Origin: Collinsella aerofaciens
GTDB lineage: Bacteria; Actinomycetota; Coriobacteriia; Coriobacteriales; Coriobacteriaceae
Reading direction: 5' to 3'
Assembly: GCF_902364945.1 (NCBI RefSeq)
Contig: NZ_CABJFS010000010.1
Span: forward strand, 27,432-91,431
DNA: 64,000 nt
This document shows positions 59,182 through 64,000 of this stretch, piece after piece. Position 1 is the first letter of the stretch; every line of letters starts with the position of its first letter. The notes beneath the pieces are model-generated. The model had not been told where the DNA came from and made no database searches. It was given only the letters and a program-made list of their open reading frames with translations. Made by a program: the position numbers and the translations under genes.

Positions 59182-60300
59182 TTGCAGAACTCTGATACCC
59201 CTAAAGTTTCGCTGCTTGTTCCCATCTGCAATGTTGAGCGCTACCTGCGCGAGTGCCTCGATTCCGCCGTGGCGCAGACGCTCAAGGACATCGAGATCAT
59301 CTGCATCAACGACGGCTCCACCGATAGTTCGCCAGATATCATCCGCGAGTACATGGAGCGCGACCCCCGTGTAAAGATGATCGACAAGGCCAACAGCGGC
59401 TACGGCGACTCGATGAACCGCGGCCTGGAGATGGCGCGCGGCGAGTACGTGGGCATCCTTGAGTCCGATGACTTTATGTTTGAGGATTCGCTCCAAAAGC
59501 TGGTCGCCAAGGCCGATGCTGAACATGCCGATGTGGTAAAGGGCGACTTTTACCTGTATTGGTCCACGCCCAGCGAACGCCGTGAGCTGTTTGGGATCAT
59601 CGACGAGCATATGACGGGCGCCGCTTATCGCCCCGTCGATCGCCCGGGCATCTTCTACCGCAAACCTTCCATTTGGTCGGCTATCTATCGGCGCGAGTTC
59701 CTCAACGACAATCAGATTCGGTTCCTTCCCACGCCGGGTGCTTCGTATCAGGATGCGGGTTTTAACTTTAAGGTCTGGGCATGCGCCGAGCGTGCCGCGT
59801 TTATTGCGGACCCCATTTTGTGCTATCGCCAGGATAACGAGAAGAGCTCCGTTAATTCGCCTAACAAGGTGTTTTGCGTGTGCGACGAATATGCCGAGAT
59901 GCAACGCTTTTTGGATGAACGCCCCGAGCTTAAGGCTCAGCTTCAGGGCATTTTAATGCGCATGAAGGTCGATACGTACCGTTGGAATGATGAGCGCCTG
60001 GTCGATGAGTTGCGCGAGCAGTTTTGGGAGAAGGCCTCTCCCGAGCTCAAGTCCGATTGGGATGCCGGTCGCTTTGACCTGTCGCTGTTCGATCCGCGTG
60101 GCGAGACCGACTTGCGCCTGATGGTCAAGTCGCCCCGCGCCTATATCGATTCGCGCTTTGGCTTTAAGAAGCCGGGCAAGATCAATACGTTTAAGCACTA
60201 CTTCAAGATCGGCGGGCTGCCGCTGGTCTGGCGCGTGCTGACGTATCAGCGCACCTACGGTGATAATCCGCACCCCGATGACGTTCCGGTCGCACAGTAG
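59182..60300 (+). CDS. Family 2 glycosyltransferase (duplicate B)
   Basis: 372 residues. Same layout as the gene at 56957: 'KVSLLVPICNVERYLRECLD', 'IICINDGSTDSSPDI', 'VKMIDKANSGYGDSMN', 'ESDDFMFEDSLQKLV', and 'KPSIWSAIYRREFLNDNQI'. The N-terminal half is almost the same as the duplicate; the C-terminal ~130 residues differ more, which could give a different acceptor. Start TTG 59182 has CAGGAGG upstream. The next gene starts 12 bases after its stop, at an ATG that uses AGGAG overlapping the stop. Confidence 0.88.
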   Translation: MQNSDTPKVSLLVPICNVERYLRECLDSAVAQTLKDIEIICINDGSTDSSPDIIREYMERDPRVKMIDKANSGYGDSMNRGLEMARGEYVGILESDDFMFEDSLQKLVAKADAEHADVVKGDFYLYWSTPSERRELFGIIDEHMTGAAYRPVDRPGIFYRKPSIWSAIYRREFLNDNQIRFLPTPGASYQDAGFNFKVWACAERAAFIADPILCYRQDNEKSSVNSPNKVFCVCDEYAEMQRFLDERPELKAQLQGILMRMKVDTYRWNDERLVDELREQFWEKASPELKSDWDAGRFDLSLFDPRGETDLRLMVKSPRAYIDSRFGFKKPGKINTFKHYFKIGGLPLVWRVLTYQRTYGDNPHPDDVPVAQ

Positions 60301-60312
60301 GAGCACTTGACT

Positions 60313-61380
60313 ATGGCTACCCCCAAGATTTCCGTTGTCGTTCCCATCTATAACGTGGAGGAGTGCCTGGCCTGGTGCCTGGACTCCCTGCTTGCGCAGG
60401 ACATGCCCGATTGGGAAGGCGTGCTGGTCAACGACGGCTCGCCGGACGGCTCGCGCGATATCGCGGCTACCTATTGCGAAAAGGACGCGCGCTTTACGCT
60501 GGTCGATAAGGAGAACGGCGGCCTGTCGAGTGCGCGTAATGCAGGCATCGCCGCGTCCACGGCGTCTATCGTTGCGTTCTTGGATTCCGATGACCGGTTT
60601 ACGCCCGATGCATGCCGCGTGATCGTCGATGCCTTTGAGCGCGAGGACTGCGTTGTTTTGACCTTTGGTGCGAATCCGTATCCGCTGGAGGCGGGGTATC
60701 CGTGGCTTAACTATGTGCTGAGCCCGCGCGATGTGTCGTTTGAAGGCTATAGCTCTGACCTGCTGTTTAAGGAAGCATCTCGCCCCTTTGCATGGCGCAC
60801 CGCCTGCAAGCGTGAGTTTTTGCTGGGTAACGGGATCGTGTTCGACGAAACCGTCAAGTATGGCGAGGACCAGGTCTTCGATTTTGCCGTGTACGGTCGT
60901 TCGCGTAAGACCGCGCTTGTCTCGAACAAGCTGTATGACTACCGTGTCGCGCGCAAGGGCTCGCTTATGGACACTATGCGCTATGACGACGAGACGCGAC
61001 TGCTGGAGCACGTGAAGATTTACTCCGCGGTGATGGCTGACTGGCAGCGCGACGGTCTCGATGTACAGCATGCCGAGGACCTGGCGTACTTCCTCTGCGA
61101 TCTGGTGCTGTACGATGCGCTCAGGTTGCTGGGTTCGGACTGCGGCAAGGTGTTTGCCGCCGTTGCCACGGCGCTTGCCGGTTCTGCCGTGGGCAGCGAT
61201 GCTGCGCTCGCACAATGCGCTCCTTCTGTTGCCGCTATGGTGCGTGCGGCGCTTACCAGCAAGGCCCCCAATGCCCGTGAGTGCAAAAAGCTCATGTTCG
61301 ATTACGACGTCTTGAGGTTTGGGTGTCTGGGTGCCTGCAAGCGCATGGCAGCGAACGCCCTGGGAAAGCGAGAAGTGTAG
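60313..61380 (+). CDS. Family 2 glycosyltransferase
   Basis: 355 residues. GT2 motifs 'KISVVVPIYNVEECLAWCLD', 'GVLVNDGSPDGSRDIAATY', 'NGGLSSARNAGIAASTAS' and 'VAFLDSDDRFTPDA', then 'ETVKYGEDQVFDFAVYG' with the catalytic region. ATG 60313 is preferred over TTG 60307 because it sits 9 bases after AGGAG. Its stop is directly followed by the ATG of the next gene. It belongs to the same group as its neighbours but is not a close duplicate of them. Confidence 0.87.
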   Translation: MATPKISVVVPIYNVEECLAWCLDSLLAQDMPDWEGVLVNDGSPDGSRDIAATYCEKDARFTLVDKENGGLSSARNAGIAASTASIVAFLDSDDRFTPDACRVIVDAFEREDCVVLTFGANPYPLEAGYPWLNYVLSPRDVSFEGYSSDLLFKEASRPFAWRTACKREFLLGNGIVFDETVKYGEDQVFDFAVYGRSRKTALVSNKLYDYRVARKGSLMDTMRYDDETRLLEHVKIYSAVMADWQRDGLDVQHAEDLAYFLCDLVLYDALRLLGSDCGKVFAAVATALAGSAVGSDAALAQCAPSVAAMVRAALTSKAPNARECKKLMFDYDVLRFGCLGACKRMAANALGKREV

Positions 61381-63867
61381 ATGAGTATCAAGCGTTTGGC
61401 ACTTTGCCGCAGTCAGGGCCGTCTGTTTGTGCTGCTTCGTTTTGCCGGTCAGGATGTCGCCGCGCTTATTGAGCGGGAGGGTTCTCAAGCGTTTGCCCAT
61501 GCGACGACGAGCGGTTCTTCTGTGCCGTCGCTGGCGTTCCCGGTCGATCATGGCCGTGTACTGGCGCTTTGCCCTTCCGTTTCCGATTACGAGCGCGAGC
61601 TCGCCGTCTTGGCGCTTCCCTTTCTGGACGGCTCTACGATTGACGTCACATTTGCATCCGGTGACCAAAGGTTGGGCTCCATTCGCCTCGATAGCCGCGT
61701 GGCCAAGCTGGAATCCAAGATTAACTACAAAGCTAAGCCTGCGCTGTGTGCGCTTATCCGCGATGCGCAGCGTGGCGAACACTGCGGCCTCTACGAGATC
61801 GATGCCATTCGCTATTTGCCGGCAGACGCCGGCGCGGTGTGGCGCTATGAGGTTACCTGGGCGGGAGACCCCCAGTGCGCACCTGAGCTCCTGATCTTCG
61901 ATACGCATATGAACGCCATCGATGCCACCGTGCATGTGTTTGAATCGCAGTTCGATGTGCCGCAGCAGAACGGATGCCGTGTCAATAAAACGTATCTGAG
62001 CGTAGAGATGCCTCGGGATATACGAGATTTTGTCGCGATTGTGAGCGATCCCACGGGCCTAATCCAGAGCGGTTTTTGCGCCATGGATGGTCGCCTGTAC
62101 AACGGCATGGTTGACGACAGCTGGAACCGCATGAAGGACGCGCGTGCAGACGACGCAGCTTATCGACGTTGGTTTGAGCAACATCGCGCAAAGCCGGGCG
62201 ATATGGCGTGCCAGCGTGTCGCTTCGGCGGCCTTTGCCTATAGGCCGCTCGTGAGCATTGTGGTGCCGTGCTACAAGACTGATCGGGTCTACCTGCGCGA
62301 GCTGCTGGACTCGGTGCTAGCCCAGAGCTATGACAACTGGGAATTGCTCCTTATGGATGCCTCGCCTGAATGGGATGCGGTGGCCAATCTTGCGGCGGAT
62401 GCCAATGACGAGCGCATCCGTCGCATCGAGCTTCCCGGCAACGGCGGCATTGTGGTCAACACCAACGCTGGTATTGAGCAAGCGACGGGCGACTACATCG
62501 CGTTCTTGGACCATGATGACATCCTGGAACCGGACGCGTTATTCCACTATGTTGCCGCGTTGAACAAGGCTGCCGAGGGCGAGCGTCCCCAGGTCCTGTT
62601 CTGCGACGAGGACATGTTCCAAAAAATGGGGGAGTGGGGCCAGCCGGTCTTTAAGACTAAGCTCAACGTCGACCTGCTCTATAGCCATAACTGCGTGACG
62701 CATTTTCTGATGGTGGAGAAGGCACTCATCGACCGTATTGGCATGTCGCCGGAAGACGTCGCGGGCGCCCAGGATTACGACCTTACGCTTCGCTGCCTTG
62801 CGGCGGACGCGCGGTTTGAGCATGTTGCGCATGTGCTGTATCACTGGCGCGTGCATCCGGGATCGACCGCCGATGGCTCTGCCGATAGCAAGCCGTATGC
62901 TATTGAAGCCGGTCGTCTTGCGCTGCAGCGCCACTTTAACGCGCTGGGCATTTGCGGAACGGTTGAGGATACCGAGACGCCGTTTGTCTACCGCATGCGC
63001 TATGCGCTGCCGGAGCCTGCGCCGCTGGTGAGCATTGTGATTCCCACCAAGGATCACATTGAGACGCTTGACGCCTGTGTGATGTCGATCGCCCGGAAGG
63101 CAACGTATGCCAACTACGAGATTGTCTTGGTGGAGAACAACAGCGAAGCCCCGGAGACGTTTGCGTATTACGAAACCCTGCCGGAACGCGTGGCTGCGGC
63201 ATCCGAAGGCAAGGGTATCGCGCGCGTTGTGTACTGGCCGGGTGAGTTCAATTACTCCCAGATCATTAACTTTGGCGTGGAGCATGCCAAGGGTGATTAC
63301 CTTCTGTTGCTGAACAATGATACTGAGGTCATAAGCCCCGACTTTATCGAAGAGATGATGGGCTATCTGCAGCGTCCCGATGCGGGCGTGGTGGGCGCCA
63401 AACTCTACTTTGCCGACCATCTGGTGCAACACGCTGGCATATTGGTTGGTGTGCGTGGCGCACTTGCCCATGCCAACCAGGATTTCTCGGCAAAGCGCGA
63501 GGGCTATCTTGCCCGCGCCGTACGTCCGGGTAACTTTAGCGCCGTAACAGGTGCCTGTCAGATGGTGCGACGCGACGTATTTGAGCAGGTCGGCGGCTAC
63601 AACGAGGAATTTGCCGTCGGTTTTAACGACGCTGACTTTTGCCTGCGCGTGCGGGAAGCTGGCTACCGCACCATCTTTACGCCCTATGCCGAGCTGTACC
63701 ACTACGAGTTCACCTCGCGCGGCAGGGAAGAGGCCAACGAGGAGAAGCTGCGCCGTTGGAAACGCGAACAGGCACTGTTCACGCAGCGCTGGCCGGAGTT
63801 TTTCTTGACGGGTGATCCATGGTTGGGGCCTAACTTGTCTTCCGAGAGTGAGTACTTCTCGCTTTAG
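61381..63867 (+). CDS. Large protein with two family 2 glycosyltransferase domains
   Basis: 828 residues. Residues ~1-285 are a beta-rich accessory region with no recognised motif. The first GT2 domain starts at ~288, 'PLVSIVVPCYKTDRVYLREL', with metal site 'AFLDHDDILEPDA'. The second starts near 545, 'PLVSIVIPTKDHIETLD', with 'DYLLLLNNDTEVISPDFIEE' and 'GFNDADFCLRVREAGYRT'. This fused layout is known from rhamnan- and O-antigen-type chain-building enzymes. ATG 61381 abuts the preceding stop. Last gene of the cluster in this window; only 133 gene-free bases follow to the window end. Confidence 0.86.
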   Translation: MSIKRLALCRSQGRLFVLLRFAGQDVAALIEREGSQAFAHATTSGSSVPSLAFPVDHGRVLALCPSVSDYERELAVLALPFLDGSTIDVTFASGDQRLGSIRLDSRVAKLESKINYKAKPALCALIRDAQRGEHCGLYEIDAIRYLPADAGAVWRYEVTWAGDPQCAPELLIFDTHMNAIDATVHVFESQFDVPQQNGCRVNKTYLSVEMPRDIRDFVAIVSDPTGLIQSGFCAMDGRLYNGMVDDSWNRMKDARADDAAYRRWFEQHRAKPGDMACQRVASAAFAYRPLVSIVVPCYKTDRVYLRELLDSVLAQSYDNWELLLMDASPEWDAVANLAADANDERIRRIELPGNGGIVVNTNAGIEQATGDYIAFLDHDDILEPDALFHYVAALNKAAEGERPQVLFCDEDMFQKMGEWGQPVFKTKLNVDLLYSHNCVTHFLMVEKALIDRIGMSPEDVAGAQDYDLTLRCLAADARFEHVAHVLYHWRVHPGSTADGSADSKPYAIEAGRLALQRHFNALGICGTVEDTETPFVYRMRYALPEPAPLVSIVIPTKDHIETLDACVMSIARKATYANYEIVLVENNSEAPETFAYYETLPERVAAASEGKGIARVVYWPGEFNYSQIINFGVEHAKGDYLLLLNNDTEVISPDFIEEMMGYLQRPDAGVVGAKLYFADHLVQHAGILVGVRGALAHANQDFSAKREGYLARAVRPGNFSAVTGACQMVRRDVFEQVGGYNEEFAVGFNDADFCLRVREAGYRTIFTPYAELYHYEFTSRGREEANEEKLRRWKREQALFTQRWPEFFLTGDPWLGPNLSSESEYFSL

Positions 63868-64000
63868 ACAATGGTTGTTAGAAGGCCCTCAGCTTGACTT
63901 CGCCATGAGTTGGGAAGAAGGCAGCGTTTAGGCTATTTGTTAGTTTACATTACGAGGTTGATTTTCAATCTCAACGCAACAGCCTGAACGGGCCCCGCGT

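Noticed and set aside
59953..61935. 660-residue open frame opposite the glycosyltransferases
   Set aside because: It covers parts of three genes with clear GT2 motifs on the plus strand; shadow.

Overview
The window looks like part of a chromosome of a Collinsella-like member of the Coriobacteriia. That assignment is an inference from GC-rich codon use, a complete SUF operon with SufU, a Rho protein with a very long basic/Ala-rich N-terminal extension, ATP-type PEP carboxykinase, the GGGtGRT/NifU-like gene pair and the mix of ATG, GTG and TTG starts with strong AGGAGG-type ribosome sites. No rRNA gene, CRISPR array or complete prophage is visible.

Layout. 1-6973: the 3' half of a type 1 BREX phage-defence locus (end of pglX, then pglZ and brxL), followed by two same-strand genes I do not recognise. 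7087-7209: a MITE-like inverted-repeat element. 7300-19554: housekeeping genes: K+/H+ antiporter, PPP phosphatase, flippase-like membrane protein, pckA, B3/4-domain protein with a structured leader, MarR, DegV, an alkyltransferase-like DNA repair protein, trpS and a WecA/TagO-type lipid-linked sugar transferase. 19555-20079: a gene-free stretch that probably encodes a structured RNA. 20080-31066: radical SAM protein, tRNA-Ala, pncB, proB and proA on either side of an opposed S33 peptidase, HD protein, CarD, argS. 31067-38643: repeats, rho, a large hypothetical membrane protein, VanZ-like, ROK kinase, aminotransferase. 38807-39573: tRNA-His, two tRNA-Lys genes and a dead dinD gene. 39735-45585: FAD oxidoreductase, GGGtGRT/NifU-like pair, a REP-associated (Y1) transposase. 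45151-51048: sufC-B-D-S-U on the minus strand with a divergent iscR-type regulator and an IscR-like operator between them. 51057-55660: MNT/HEPN pair, a secreted sortase-type lysozyme-like protein, an AAA-ATPase-like protein. 55681-63867: a surface-glycan cluster of six family 2 glycosyltransferases, two of them recent duplicates.

How the parts connect. The SUF genes, their Fe-S-sensing regulator and the GGGtGRT/NifU-like pair are all concerned with, or probably concerned with, iron-sulfur clusters. The flippase, the WecA/TagO-type enzyme and the glycosyltransferases fit cell-surface polysaccharide assembly. proB/proA and the S33 peptidase all fit proline metabolism.

The most unusual feature is a set of six nearly identical hairpins with a conserved loop, each lying 7-34 bases after a stop codon, in both orientations, with one copy showing compensatory stem changes. 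Together with two other intergenic repeat families rich in GTCCCC/GGGGAC and a Y1 transposase of the REP-associated type in the same window, this suggests a REP-like repeat system that has been adopted as transcription terminators.
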